The notes under the pieces were generated by a model. The model was given only the letters and a program-made list of their open reading frames with translations, had not been told where the DNA came from and did not search any database. From an uncultured bacterium (lineage in GTDB: Bacteria; Verrucomicrobiota; Kiritimatiellia; RFP12; UBA1067), in the NCBI GenBank assembly GCA_902764415.1, contig CACWVU010000002.1, positions 36,696 to 100,695 on the forward strand: DNA of 64,000 nucleotides. The letters are read 5' to 3'. This document shows, one piece after another, positions 1-8,690 of this stretch. Within the stretch, counting starts at the first letter, position 1; each line of letters starts with the position of its first letter. The translations under genes and the position numbers were made by a program.

Positions 1-1
1 C

Positions 2-367
2 ATCGCCGCCTGCGGTCCCGGCGTCCACCTCGGCGACGTCGGCTACGCCATCGAGCAGGTCGCCGTGGCCGCTGGCTTCGGCGTCGTCCGCAACTGGATC
101 GGCCACGGCGTCGGCCGCACCATCCACGAGGACCCGGAGGTGCCCAACTACGGCAAGCCCGGCACCAAGCTCGTCCTCCGTCCCGGCATGACCATCGCCA
201 TCGAGCCGATGATCACCATGACCAAGGCTGGCGAGGCGACCGACGTCCTCTCCGACGGCTGGACCGTCGTCACCCGCGACCGCTCGCTTTCCGCCCATTT
301 CGAGCATACCGTGGCCATCACCGACGACGGCTGCGAAATCCTCACTTTGCCGGCGGACTATCCCTGA
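2..367 (+). CDS. map: Methionine aminopeptidase type I, C-terminal part
   Basis: This is the 3' part of a gene that begins before the window; about 121 codons are visible. The enzyme removes the initiator methionine from new proteins in the cytoplasm, using a two-metal centre. The sequence shows the hallmark GHGVGRTIHEDPEVPNYG block, which carries the metal-binding and substrate His and the HE.P.VPN signature. A later EPM segment and an FEHT motif near the end supply further metal ligands. The gene ends with TGA. No terminator is evident before the next promoter. The family call is firm; the N-terminus cannot be assessed. Confidence 0.95.
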   Translation: MAACGPGVHLGDVGYAIEQVAVAAGFGVVRNWIGHGVGRTIHEDPEVPNYGKPGTKLVLRPGMTIAIEPMITMTKAGEATDVLSDGWTVVTRDRSLSAHFEHTVAITDDGCEILTLPADYP

Positions 368-442
368 AGTCCTTAGGCCCGAAGGCGCACTGGTCGAATG
401 GCGGCTGATTGCCTGGGGGCGGATGGTCCGCCGGCTTTTAAC

Positions 443-484
443 CTGCTAACGAGCCGCGAATCACGAACCACGAGCCGCGAAATA
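443..484. repeat. Degenerate heptamer repeats (CGAACCA-like)
   Basis: Successive 7-nt units CGAGCCG, CGAATCA, CGAACCA, CGAGCCG and CGAAATA run from 450 to 484, directly into the next -10 box. A similar heptad tract lies at 7414-7445. The periodicity is visible by eye. The function is unknown. Confidence 0.55.
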
Positions 485-493
485 TGCTATAAT
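485..493 (+). promoter_or_regulatory. Extended -10 promoter of nhaC-like gene
   Basis: TGcTATAAT ends at 493 and the ATG begins at 501, leaving 7 nt. The predicted transcription start therefore falls on or next to the A of the ATG, which implies a leaderless mRNA. No -35 match is evident at the normal distance. Confidence 0.7.
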
Positions 494-500
494 ACGCGCC

Positions 501-2534
501 ATGAAGACCTCACTCCTCTCGCTTGCGGCCGCGGCCGCGCTCGTGTTCGGCGCTTTCGCCGACGGTTCCAGCACCGTGTCGGTGGTCGTCGATGACTCCA
601 CCAACACGTACAACCTCGCCGCGCTTGCCGACGACGGCGACGTGAAGGGCGCCAAGTCCTACGTCGACGCCTACGCCGACAACGTCTGCTACGACAAGGA
701 CTTCAAGGCCAACGAGGCCGCGGCGCTCGCGACGATCAGGACCGACAAGGAGAGCGGCGTCTCCTTCTACGGCACCTGGTGGGCGATCTTCCCGCCGATC
801 CTCGCGATCCTCCTCGCGCTGGTGACCAAGGAGGTCTACTCCTCGCTCTTCGTCGGCATCGTAGCCGGCGGCGTCCTCTACTCCGGCTTCTCCTTCGAGG
901 GGACGCTCGTCCACGTGGCCCAGAAGGGCTTCATCGGCTCGGTGGCCGACCCGTACAACGTGGGCATCCTTCTCTTCCTCGTCCTCCTCGGCGCGCTCGT
1001 CGCGATGATGAACAAGACCGGCGCCTCGGCGGCGTTCGGCCGCTGGGCCCAGACCCACATCAAGAGCCGCGTCGGCGCCCAGGTCGCGACGATCGTGCTC
1101 GGCATGCTCATCTTCGTGGACGACTACTTCAACTGCCTTACCGTCGGCAGCGTGATGCGCCCGGTGACCGACGCGAAGAAGGTGTCGCGCGCCAAGCTCT
1201 CCTACCTCATCGACGCCACCGCCGCGCCGATCTGCATCATCGCGCCGATCTCCAGCTGGGCCGCTGCGGTCGCCGGCTTCGCCAAGGGCGCGGGCGCCGA
1301 AAGCGGCTTCTCGCTCTTCATCAACGCCATTCCCTACAACTACTACGCCATCCTCACAATCCTGGCGATGTTCTTCTTCGCGCTCACTAAGTTTGACTTC
1401 GGCCCCATGAAGCGCCATGAAGCCGCGGTCTCGGAGGGGCTCCCGGACCTCGGGGCGATCGAGGACATGACCGAGCAGCTCGCCAGGAACGACCGCGGCA
1501 GGGTGATCGACCTGGTCGTGCCGGTCGTGGTGCTCATCGCCTCCTGCATGGTCGGGATGATCTACTCTGGCGGCTACTTCGGCGACGGCAACCCCGGCTT
1601 CGTCCAGGCGTTCTCCGACTCCGACGCGTCCGTCGGCCTCGTCTTCGGCTCCATCGTCGCGATCGTCTTCTCGGTCTTCTTCTTCCTCTGCCGCCGCGTC
1701 ATTTCGTTCCGCGACTGCATGGAGGCCTTCCCCGAGGGCTTCAAGGCGATGGTTCCGGCGATCATGATCCTCTGCTGCGCCTGGGCGCTCAAGACGATGA
1801 CCGACTCGCTCGGCGCCAAGATCTTCATCTCCGACCTCATCAACGGGCCGGCCGCCGGGCTCTGGAACTTCCTGCCCGCGATCATCTTCGTGATCGCCAT
1901 CGTGCTCGCGTTCTCGACCGGCACCAGCTGGGGCACCTTCGGCATCCTCATCCCGATCGTGCTCGCCGCCGTCCCCGGCTCCTCGATGACGATCGTCGCC
2001 GTCTCCGCCTGCATGGCCGGCGCGGTCTGCGGCGACCACTGCTCGCCGATCTCCGACACGACCATCATGGCCTCCGCCGGCGCCCAGTGCAACCACATCG
2101 TGCACGTCGGCACCCAGCTCCCGTACGCGCTCGCCGTCGCGGCGGTTTCGTTCGTCGCCTACGTGCTCGCGCCGTTCATCGGCAACGTCTGGCTGTCGCT
2201 TGGCGTCGCCGTGGCGCTGCTCTTCGCGGCGCTCTTCGCGATGAAGGCCGTCCTGCGCGGCCGCGCCGACCTCGGTCCGGTCATGCGCGCCCTCGTCTCC
2301 GGCGCGTCGGAGAAGGCGTTTGCCAAGGTCATGCGCACGATGGGCAAGGAGATCCTCGCCAACGGCAAGGTCGACTTCGAGGAGACCGGCACGCTGCTCT
2401 CCTTCTTCAAGGGCATCGACGGCGAGGCGGCGGCGGAGTTCCGCTCCGCGCTCCTCAAGGTCCGCGAGGACGGCGAGATCTCCGCCGAGGAGTCCGCCAA
2501 GCTTGAGGAAATGATCCGCAAGTTTGTGAAGTAG
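501..2534 (+). CDS. NhaC-family Na+/H+ antiporter with extra terminal domains
   Basis: Predicted inner-membrane Na+/H+ antiporter of the NhaC superfamily, 677 aa. An N-terminal signal-like segment (about 1-20) precedes a roughly 65-residue extracytoplasmic stretch. From about residue 90 there are repeated hydrophobic helices with motifs typical of the family: WWAIFPP, FVDDYFNCLTVG, STGTSWGTFGI and CGDHCSPISDTT. The last ~75 residues are a charged helical segment after the final membrane helix, with alternating acidic and basic residues. It looks vaguely TerB-like, but that is only an impression. The start sits 7 nt after a -10 box. The ion cannot be determined from sequence; organic substrates are also known in this superfamily. 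Confidence 0.85.
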   Translation: MKTSLLSLAAAAALVFGAFADGSSTVSVVVDDSTNTYNLAALADDGDVKGAKSYVDAYADNVCYDKDFKANEAAALATIRTDKESGVSFYGTWWAIFPPILAILLALVTKEVYSSLFVGIVAGGVLYSGFSFEGTLVHVAQKGFIGSVADPYNVGILLFLVLLGALVAMMNKTGASAAFGRWAQTHIKSRVGAQVATIVLGMLIFVDDYFNCLTVGSVMRPVTDAKKVSRAKLSYLIDATAAPICIIAPISSWAAAVAGFAKGAGAESGFSLFINAIPYNYYAILTILAMFFFALTKFDFGPMKRHEAAVSEGLPDLGAIEDMTEQLARNDRGRVIDLVVPVVVLIASCMVGMIYSGGYFGDGNPGFVQAFSDSDASVGLVFGSIVAIVFSVFFFLCRRVISFRDCMEAFPEGFKAMVPAIMILCCAWALKTMTDSLGAKIFISDLINGPAAGLWNFLPAIIFVIAIVLAFSTGTSWGTFGILIPIVLAAVPGSSMTIVAVSACMAGAVCGDHCSPISDTTIMASAGAQCNHIVHVGTQLPYALAVAAVSFVAYVLAPFIGNVWLSLGVAVALLFAALFAMKAVLRGRADLGPVMRALVSGASEKAFAKVMRTMGKEILANGKVDFEETGTLLSFFKGIDGEAAAEFRSALLKVREDGEISAEESAKLEEMIRKFVK

Positions 2535-2544
2535 GTTGCCGCCG

Positions 2545-4887
2545 ATGCCAGCGCATCCATGCACGAAGCGGCTGGCGGCGATGGCCGCCGGCGCGCTTCT
2601 GGCGGCTTCTGCCGCGGCCGCCCAGTACGACGTCGCCGCCTATGTCTGGCCCGCCTACCAGCCCGAGCCCAGGTGGGCCGAGCTGGACATCTTCCCGGAG
2701 GGCATCGGCGAGTGGCAGAACGTGAAGGAGGCGGTGCCGAAGTGGAAGGGCCACGTCCAGCCGCTCAAGCCGCTCTGGGGCTACGAGAACGAGGCCGACC
2801 CGGCGGTGGTGGCGAGGAAGATCGACGCCGCGGTCGCCCATGGCGTCAACGTCTTCATCTACGACTGGTACTGGTACGGCCACCGCCCGTTCCTCGAAAG
2901 CGCCCTCGACGACGGCTTCCTCGGCGCGCCGAACAACGGCCGGATGCGCTTCTTCCTCATGTGGGCCAACCACCACGTCAACAAGCTCTGGGACAACCGC
3001 GTCGCCGACAAGCACTGGTCGTCGCCGACCTGGCGCGGGTGGGTGTCGCAGGAGGAGTTCAAGGAGCTCACCTGGCGCTGGATCGAGAAGTACTTCCGCC
3101 GCGGCAACTACTACCGCATCGGCGGCCGGCCGGTGCTGATGATCTACGAGCTCAAGACCTTCGTCGACGGAGTGGGCGGGCTCGCCAACGCTATGGAGTC
3201 CGTCGCCTACCTGCGTGACGCCTGCCGCGCCGCCGGCCTCGGCGGCGTCCACCTGATGACCTGCGACTTCGGCGTCAAGCAGGAGTGGGTGCGGGCGCTG
3301 GGGGTGGAGTCCGCCTCGATCTACAATTTCGTCCACTGGTCCAGCCCGTACGGCAACCCCGACTACTCCGCCTGGGCCGAGCGCGGCGCCCAGCGCTTCG
3401 TCCACGCCAAGGCGCAGCTTGGGGTGCAGTGCTACTTCGCCCACGCCTCGGTCGGGTGGGACACCAATCCGCGCTACCCCGCCGGCTCGGTGCAGCCGAC
3501 GGTCCTCGGCTCCTCCCCGGAGAAGTTCGAGGTCGCCCTCCGGCGCGCCAAGGACTGGTGCGACCGCAACACCCCGCCCGGCTGGCCGCACCTCGTCACC
3601 GTCAACTCCTGGAACGAGTGGACCGAGGGCTCCTACCTCGAGCCCGACGAGCAGTTCGGATACGGCTACCTGGAGGCCGTGCGGCGCGTCTTCGGACCTG
3701 GCTCGCCGCCCGCCGCCGTGCCCGGCATCGTGACGGTTGAGTCGCTGATTGACGAGACCCTCGACCGCGAGGCGGTGACGCGCATGCCGGTGCCCGCGTA
3801 CGCGCGCAGCCACTGGGGCGGCGCCGCAGGCGCGTCCGGCACCCTCCGCGCTATCACCAACTCCGCCGGCAGGGTGGAGTACATCGTCGCCGAGGCGAGC
3901 GGACCCGGCGCCGTGGTCGGCGGCTGGTGCGAGGGCACCGGCTTCGAGAAGGCGAGGCTGTACGTTGACGGCTCAGAGCGTCCCGTAGTCGAGGGCTGGG
4001 CGTCGAGCGTCCTCTGCGGCCGCTCGCCGTCCGCGCCGCGGCGCGACGAGGCGCTCTTCGTACCCATCCCGTTCGCCCGGAGCTTCCGCGCCACCGTCGA
4101 GGCGTCCGACATCGGCGAGTTCAAGTACGGGATCGAGGCGCGGGTGTACGCGTGCGGGACAAAGGTGGAGAGCGCGTCCAGGACGGTGCTCGACCGAGCC
4201 GCGCGCGCCTTCGCCTACGCGAGGTCGGTCCTGCCGGCGCGTCCCGGCGGCCACATCGAGAAGTCGCTCGTCTTCGACGGCCGCCTCGAGCCGAAGGCGT
4301 CGCGGACGCTGCGGTTCGACGGACCCGGGGCGGTCAAGAACATCTCGGCCAAGGCGGTGTTCGCGGAGGGCGCCGCCGGACCGGAGACGGCCGCCGGCGC
4401 GTTCGACGCCGTCGAGGCGACGATCAGGTTCGACGGCCACGAGACCGTGCGCGCGCCGCTCTCAACGCTTTTCGCGCCGGCCGGACTGCCGTCGGAGCGG
4501 TTCCGCTCCTGGTATGCGCTTTCGGGCGGCGACGGCTACATGGAGTCGTTCTGGGTGATGCCGTTCTCCAACTCCTGCGAAGTCGTCCTCGCCAACCGCT
4601 CGTCGGTCCCGGTCGACGTCTCCCGTTCGCAGATCGCCGTCGACCGCTATGCCTTCGAGCCCGGGAGGAGCATGTACTTCGCGGTTTCGTCGGCGCCGGT
4701 CGCGTCGGGTCCGGTCAGGGTGGCGGGGGTGGCGTCGGCCGGAGGTCCCGCCGGCGCTCCGGTCTTCTGCGGACGCAACCTCGACGCCGCGCTCTTCACT
4801 TCGTTTGCGGCGTCCGACCTCGGAGAGTTCAGCCAGTTCGTGCCCCGCCGCGTCGGCACCACCGTCTTCCACTACTTCCTGCCCTAG
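2545..4887 (+). CDS. Secreted GH99-like / WbsX-type glycan enzyme
   Basis: About 780 aa. A signal peptide at the N-terminus (KRLAAMAAGALLAASAAAAQ) indicates export. Residues ~20-390 match the GH99-like domain first described in WbsX proteins: an AAYVWPAYQPEP start, GHVQPLKPLWGYENE, NVFIYDWYWYG, and the distal SWNEWTEGSYLEPD motif that contains the likely acid residues. Family members act on glycans, often mannose-containing, or are annotated as glycosyltransferases in O-antigen loci. The signal peptide favours an exported hydrolase. The C-terminal ~370 residues are beta-rich and unassigned. The ATG at 2545 is preferred over a TTG at 2536 because the signal peptide fits better. The gene follows nhaC by 10 nt, so the two are probably co-transcribed. 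Confidence 0.75.
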   Translation: MPAHPCTKRLAAMAAGALLAASAAAAQYDVAAYVWPAYQPEPRWAELDIFPEGIGEWQNVKEAVPKWKGHVQPLKPLWGYENEADPAVVARKIDAAVAHGVNVFIYDWYWYGHRPFLESALDDGFLGAPNNGRMRFFLMWANHHVNKLWDNRVADKHWSSPTWRGWVSQEEFKELTWRWIEKYFRRGNYYRIGGRPVLMIYELKTFVDGVGGLANAMESVAYLRDACRAAGLGGVHLMTCDFGVKQEWVRALGVESASIYNFVHWSSPYGNPDYSAWAERGAQRFVHAKAQLGVQCYFAHASVGWDTNPRYPAGSVQPTVLGSSPEKFEVALRRAKDWCDRNTPPGWPHLVTVNSWNEWTEGSYLEPDEQFGYGYLEAVRRVFGPGSPPAAVPGIVTVESLIDETLDREAVTRMPVPAYARSHWGGAAGASGTLRAITNSAGRVEYIVAEASGPGAVVGGWCEGTGFEKARLYVDGSERPVVEGWASSVLCGRSPSAPRRDEALFVPIPFARSFRATVEASDIGEFKYGIEARVYACGTKVESASRTVLDRAARAFAYARSVLPARPGGHIEKSLVFDGRLEPKASRTLRFDGPGAVKNISAKAVFAEGAAGPETAAGAFDAVEATIRFDGHETVRAPLSTLFAPAGLPSERFRSWYALSGGDGYMESFWVMPFSNSCEVVLANRSSVPVDVSRSQIAVDRYAFEPGRSMYFAVSSAPVASGPVRVAGVASAGGPAGAPVFCGRNLDAALFTSFAASDLGEFSQFVPRRVGTTVFHYFLP

Positions 4888-4904
4888 CCCTCGACCTCGA
4901 ATTT

Positions 4905-4913
4905 TGGTATAAT
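4905..4913 (+). promoter_or_regulatory. Extended -10 promoter of tRNA-Ile
   Basis: TGgTATAAT lies 12 nt upstream of the mature 5' end of the tRNA. No -35 hexamer is evident. The following ACACACC resembles the sequence after the other extended -10 boxes in the window. Confidence 0.7.
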
Positions 4914-4925
4914 ACACACCTACAC

Positions 4926-5002
4926 GGACCCTTAGCTCAGTCGGTCAGAGCGGGGGACTCATAATCCCTTGGTCGTGGGTTCAAGTCCCGCAGGGTCCAC
5001 CA
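4926..5002 (+). tRNA. tRNA-Ile (CAT anticodon, lysidine type)
   Basis: A 77-nt cloverleaf with encoded CCA. The acceptor stem pairs GGACCCT with AGGGTCC. The anticodon loop CTCATAA gives CAT. The G1-C72 pair rules out initiator tRNA. The variable region and flanking stem (AATCCCTTGGTCG) closely resemble bacterial tRNA-Ile2, which reads AUA after TilS modification, and not elongator tRNA-Met. The isoleucine identity is inferred from that resemblance. Confidence 0.85.
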
Positions 5003-5034
5003 GTTTTCCTTGGCCTCGAAAGGGGGGCGCGAAG

Positions 5035-5814
5035 ATGAAGAAGTGGAATGTCGATCGCATCAGGAAGTCAAAGGGCGTGGAGAAGCTCGGCTGCTGCACC
5101 GCCTACGATGCCTGCTTTGCCCGCCTGGCGGACGAGGCCGGGGTGCCCATCATCCTCGTCGGCGATTCGCTGGGGATGAACACGCTCGGCTACGCGACGA
5201 CGCTGCCGGTGGAGATGTCCGACACGCTGGCCGCGGTCGGAGCTGTCTCGCGCGCGGCGAAGGACGCCCTGGTCGTCGGCGACATGCCGTTCGGCTCCTA
5301 TCAGTGCGGCGATGACGAGGCGATGCGCAACGCCATAGCGGTCATCAAGGCCGGGGCGGACGCGGTCAAGCTCGAGGGAGGCGCGACGGTGGCGGGTCTG
5401 ATCAAGCGGCTGACCTCGGCCGGTATCCCGGTGCTGGCGCATGTCGGGATGACGCCGCAGAGCGTCAACTCCTACGGCGGCTTCAAGAAGCAGGGCAAGA
5501 CGCGCGAGGCAGCTGAACAGGTGCTGGCGGACGCTAAGGCAGTTGAGGCGGCTGGAGCCTTCGCGGTGACGCTCGAGTGCATTCCCTCGGAGCTGGCGGC
5601 GGAGATTACCGCGGCGCTGAAGATCGTAACCGTCGGCATCGGCGCAGGCCCCGTCTGCGACGCGCAGTGGCTGGTGATGCACGACCTCCTCGGGCTTAAC
5701 GAGAAGGTCCCGTCGTTTGTGAAGAAGTACGCCGACCTCGCCTCGGTTGTCCGCGGCGCTTTTGCGTCCTATGTCGGCGAAGTAGCCGCCGGCACTTTCC
5801 CGCCCGCAAGCTGA
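5035..5814 (+). CDS. panB: 3-methyl-2-oxobutanoate hydroxymethyltransferase
   Basis: Transfers a hydroxymethyl group from 5,10-methylene-tetrahydrofolate to 2-oxoisovalerate, giving ketopantoate for pantothenate and CoA. The protein is 259 aa, normal for PanB. Visible signatures are the metal-binding VGDSLGMNTLGY, DMPFGSY, a VKLEGG block, HVGMTPQS and a C-terminal GIGAGP. The chosen ATG at 5035 follows a purine-rich GAAAGGGGG stretch. A longer reading frame would run back through the tRNA and is not credible. It is likely co-transcribed with tRNA-Ile, 32 nt upstream. No other pan gene is in view. Confidence 0.95.
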   Translation: MKKWNVDRIRKSKGVEKLGCCTAYDACFARLADEAGVPIILVGDSLGMNTLGYATTLPVEMSDTLAAVGAVSRAAKDALVVGDMPFGSYQCGDDEAMRNAIAVIKAGADAVKLEGGATVAGLIKRLTSAGIPVLAHVGMTPQSVNSYGGFKKQGKTREAAEQVLADAKAVEAAGAFAVTLECIPSELAAEITAALKIVTVGIGAGPVCDAQWLVMHDLLGLNEKVPSFVKKYADLASVVRGAFASYVGEVAAGTFPPAS

Positions 5815-5849
5815 TTTCAACATCGTCCAGTAGTTCTAACCAGCAAATA

Positions 5850-5858
5850 TGGTATAAT
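5850..5858 (+). promoter_or_regulatory. Extended -10 promoter, leaderless type
   Basis: TGgTATAAT ends 7 nt before the ATG at 5866, with ACGCGGC between them, the same arrangement as at 493/501 and 19045/19053. No -35 is evident. Confidence 0.75.
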
Positions 5859-5865
5859 ACGCGGC

Positions 5866-6546
5866 ATGGGGATGAAGCACAGGATTCCGTATGTCGCAGC
5901 GCTCGCGTGTGCGCTGCCATTCCTTGTGGTGGCGGTTGCGATGGCGGTGGCCGATTCCGGACTGGACGGAGGCGCGGCAGAGCTGCGCGAGGGCGCGTTT
6001 AGGGTGCGCTTTCGCGATTGCCCGACCTGCGAGATGCGGATGCGCGTCTCGCCGGAGGCGTCGATAGCCTTCGTCAACACGAGCAGAGTGGGCGCGGCGG
6101 ACCGTCCCGCCGTCGCCGCGCGCGCCTTCGCCGTCCTGCGCATGGCCGACGCGGCGCGGCGTGCGCTTGCGGCGGATGGCGGCGCGGTCGGCGAGGATAT
6201 GTCGGCGAAGGCGCTTGCGAACTCGGCGCGGCTCTGCGGCGAAGGCGAGGAGCGGTCGCTCGTGCAGAAGGACCCGAAGGCGACCGTGCGTTTCCGCGGG
6301 GTGGCGGGCGCGGGCGGTAAGGCGGTGTTCCTCGTCCTGCGCAACGACGGCGACAAGTCTTTTGAATTCAATATTCCGTTCGTCGCGCTTGGTTTCAGGG
6401 AGCGGGTGGCGGTGTTCGACCTCGTGGAAATGGCGGAGCTGGACCTTGCCGCCGACGCGCTTGGTATGACGGTTCCCGCTGGCGGCGAGCGGCGGTTCCG
6501 CATCGATGCCTGGCCGGTTGCGGAGAAGGGCGGCGCGAAGCGCTGA
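5866..6546 (+). CDS. Exported protein of unknown function
   Basis: 226 aa, not recognised as a named family. A hydrophobic N-terminal segment (residues ~8-30) looks like a signal peptide or membrane anchor. A CPTCEM motif follows, perhaps metal- or redox-related. The last ~70 residues (FLVLRNDGDKSFEFNIPF, then VAVFDLVEM and a TVPAGGERRFRI end) resemble the C-terminal beta-sandwich that follows the barrel in GH27-type alpha-galactosidases. No catalytic barrel is present, so this is at most an isolated accessory domain. The gene starts 7 nt after a -10 box and is followed 10 nt later by an ABC ATPase. Confidence 0.6.
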   Translation: MGMKHRIPYVAALACALPFLVVAVAMAVADSGLDGGAAELREGAFRVRFRDCPTCEMRMRVSPEASIAFVNTSRVGAADRPAVAARAFAVLRMADAARRALAADGGAVGEDMSAKALANSARLCGEGEERSLVQKDPKATVRFRGVAGAGGKAVFLVLRNDGDKSFEFNIPFVALGFRERVAVFDLVEMAELDLAADALGMTVPAGGERRFRIDAWPVAEKGGAKR

Positions 6547-6556
6547 GGGGCGTCGC

Positions 6557-7411
6557 ATGCTGGTCGAAGTCGAGGATCTGCGCATCGAGTTCGCGTTCGA
6601 GGGACGCGTCTCGGTGCCGGTGCGGAAGGTCGGCTTTCGGGTGCCGGAGAACGGACGCGTCGCGCTCGTGGGCGAGTCCGGGTGTGGCAAGTCGCTGACC
6701 GCGCTGGCGCTCGGCGGACTTGTCGACCGCGCGCGCATCACCGGCGAGATCCGCGGTCGTCCGCGGATTGCGTACGTGTTCCAGAATCCGATGCAGTCGC
6801 TTGATCCGGTGATGAAAGTCGGCGCGCAGATCGAGGAGGGGATGCGCGCAGGTTCGCGTCCCGACCGTCTCCGCCGCGTCGCGGAGCTCATTGAGGCGGT
6901 GGGGCTGCCGCCGGAGTCAGCGAAGAAGCATCCATGCGAGCTTTCCGGCGGCCAGCAGCAGCGGGTGATGATCGCCTCGGCGCTCGCGCAGGATCCGGAG
7001 CTGCTGGTGGCGGACGAGCCGACGACGGCGCTGGACGTGACCACCCAGAAGGAGGTGCTCGACCTCATCGCGCGCATCGCCGACGAGCGGAAGATGGCGG
7101 TGCTGCTCATTACCCACAACCTGGGGCTCGTCTCCGCCTACTCGCGCGAGGTCTACGTGATGTACGCCGGCGAGGTGGTGGAGTCCGGCGCGGTGGCGGA
7201 GGTGCTTGCGCATCCGCGGCACCCGTATACCCAGGGCCTTCTTGCCGCAGTGCCGCGGCTGGACGCGCCGCGGGACGCGCCGCTGGCGGACATCCCCGGC
7301 ACGGTGCCGCCGCCGTGGGACTGGCCGAAGGGGTGCGCGTTCCATCCGCGCTGCCCGAAGGCCGTCGCAGCTTGCTCTGCCGACAGCTTCGTTCGATGTC
7401 CGCTTGTCTAA
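6557..7411 (+). CDS. Oligopeptide-type ABC transporter ATPase (OppD/DppD-like)
   Basis: A 284-aa nucleotide-binding subunit. Walker A is GESGCGKSLTALA, the signature is LSGGQQQR, Walker B is LLVADEPTTALD, and the H-loop lies in LLITHN. The C-terminus has the oligopeptide-transporter extension with HPYTQGLLAAVPRL and a Cys-containing CAFHPRCPKA segment, which separates it from other ABC ATPases. Such proteins power uptake of peptides or related solutes through OppBC-type permeases. No permease or binding protein is encoded nearby, so its partner lies elsewhere or it is a relic. The ATG at 6557 is preceded by GAGGGG and lies 10 nt after the previous stop. Confidence 0.88.
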   Translation: MLVEVEDLRIEFAFEGRVSVPVRKVGFRVPENGRVALVGESGCGKSLTALALGGLVDRARITGEIRGRPRIAYVFQNPMQSLDPVMKVGAQIEEGMRAGSRPDRLRRVAELIEAVGLPPESAKKHPCELSGGQQQRVMIASALAQDPELLVADEPTTALDVTTQKEVLDLIARIADERKMAVLLITHNLGLVSAYSREVYVMYAGEVVESGAVAEVLAHPRHPYTQGLLAAVPRLDAPRDAPLADIPGTVPPPWDWPKGCAFHPRCPKAVAACSADSFVRCPLV

Positions 7412-7413
7412 CC

Positions 7414-7445
7414 CTGAATTACGAACCACTAATCACAAACCACGA
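7414..7445. repeat. Degenerate heptamer repeats
   Basis: Units CTGAATT, ACGAACC, ACTAATC, ACAAACC and ACGA(ATG) fill the gap between the OppD-like gene and the GH88 start codon. They resemble the tract at 443-484. No promoter or Shine-Dalgarno site is visible here. Confidence 0.5.
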
Positions 7446-8690
7446 ATGAAATACACAGCACTGATGATGTTGGCGCTATTTGCCGCGACTGCGACCGCGG
7501 CAGAAGACGTCTTGATTGCCCGCATGCCGGAGATCTTCGCCAAGGCCGCGGAGCACTACCGGGCCCTGGACGCGGCGGCGACGCCGCTCAAGGGAGCTGG
7601 AGATGCGAAGGAGGCGGTGCCGCACGGCGCCAAGCCGCATGGCGATCGCCGGGTTCCGCACGGCTGGAACGCCAAGACCGGCAAGCTCGACATGCGCTCC
7701 ATCTACTGGTGGACCTCGGGGCACTTCCCGGGCTCGCTCTGGTATCTCTACGAGGCGACCGGAGACGAGTTCTTCAAGGATCGGGCGACCGCTTGGACGG
7801 AGACGCTCGCGCCGAATTCCAAGGTGACGGACAACCACGACGTCGGCTTCATCATGTACTGCTCGTACGGCAACGCGCGCCGTCTTCTCAAGACCGACAA
7901 GTACGACGCGCTGCTCGTCGAGACGGCGGATTCGCTTTCGAAGCGGTTCAACCCCGAGCTTGGCCTCATAAGGAGCTGGGGCGCGCTGAACGAGAAGCGG
8001 GAGTTCCTGGTCATCCCCGACAACATGATGAACCTCGAGCTGCTTGAGTGGGCGGCGAAGGCGAAGGGCGGGGACCGGCGCTTCGACGAAATCGCGCGCT
8101 CGCACGCCGACACGACGATGAAGCACCATTTCCGTCCCGACGGCGGCGTGTTCCACGTGCTCAACTACGACCAGCGCCCTGGCTTTGTCGGCGTGGTGCA
8201 GGAGATCCGCCGCGGACAGGGACGCTCCTGCGAGACGGCGTGGAGCCGCGGGCAGAGCTGGGCGATCTACGGCTACTCGATGATGTTCCGCGAGACGGGC
8301 GAGAGACGCTACCTCGACTTCGCCGCGAAGCTCGCCGACTACGCCATCGGGCATCCGAACATGCCGGCGGACGGCATCCCATACTGGGACTTCGGCGCGC
8401 CCGGCGAGGAGCGCGACAGCTCCGCCGGCGCGGTCATGGCCTCGGCGCTGGTGGAGCTTGCACGCCTCGTCGGCGGCAAGAAGGGCGCAGCCTACCGCGC
8501 CTTCGCGGCGAAGCAGCTTCTCGCGCTCTCGTCGCCGGCGTACTTCTCCGAGGGGGACGAGAACGGACACTGGCTGCTCAAGCACGGCGTCGGGCACAAG
8601 CCGGGCGACAGCGAGATTGACGTGCCGCTCGACTACGGCGACTACTATTTCCTCGAGGCGCTGCTGCGGTACAGGGAGAGCGGGCGATGA
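7446..8690 (+). CDS. GH88 unsaturated glucuronyl hydrolase, secreted
   Basis: 414 aa with a signal peptide (residues 1-19, cut after a TATAA-type site). It hydrolyses the unsaturated uronic acid left at the non-reducing end by polysaccharide lyases, by hydration of the double bond. Family-typical acids are visible: D129/D132 in DNHDVGF and D192 in DNMMNLE. Further motifs are WGALNE, RGQSWAIYGYSM and a late LDYGDYYFLEALLR. The ATG at 7446 was chosen because it gives a clean signal peptide, although no Shine-Dalgarno is seen. With kduI and kduD downstream, the product 4-deoxy-5-keto-uronate could be processed within this locus, as in glycosaminoglycan or pectin pathways. Confidence 0.88.
   Translation: MKYTALMMLALFAATATAAEDVLIARMPEIFAKAAEHYRALDAAATPLKGAGDAKEAVPHGAKPHGDRRVPHGWNAKTGKLDMRSIYWWTSGHFPGSLWYLYEATGDEFFKDRATAWTETLAPNSKVTDNHDVGFIMYCSYGNARRLLKTDKYDALLVETADSLSKRFNPELGLIRSWGALNEKREFLVIPDNMMNLELLEWAAKAKGGDRRFDEIARSHADTTMKHHFRPDGGVFHVLNYDQRPGFVGVVQEIRRGQGRSCETAWSRGQSWAIYGYSMMFRETGERRYLDFAAKLADYAIGHPNMPADGIPYWDFGAPGEERDSSAGAVMASALVELARLVGGKKGAAYRAFAAKQLLALSSPAYFSEGDENGHWLLKHGVGHKPGDSEIDVPLDYGDYYFLEALLRYRESGR

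Noticed and set aside
510..2564. Very long antisense open frames, for example 510-2564, 14188-15789 and 59112-61922 on the - strand
   Set aside because: They mirror real + strand genes in GC-rich DNA, have low-complexity Arg/Glu/His-rich translations and no recognisable domains or start signals.
4926..5002. tRNA-Met identity for the CAT tRNA
   Set aside because: The variable region and overall sequence fit tRNA-Ile2 better, and the G1-C72 pair excludes initiator tRNA. Elongator Met is not fully excluded.
4969..5034. N-terminal extension of panB
   Set aside because: It would be translated from the tRNA-Ile sequence; PanB begins normally at 5035.
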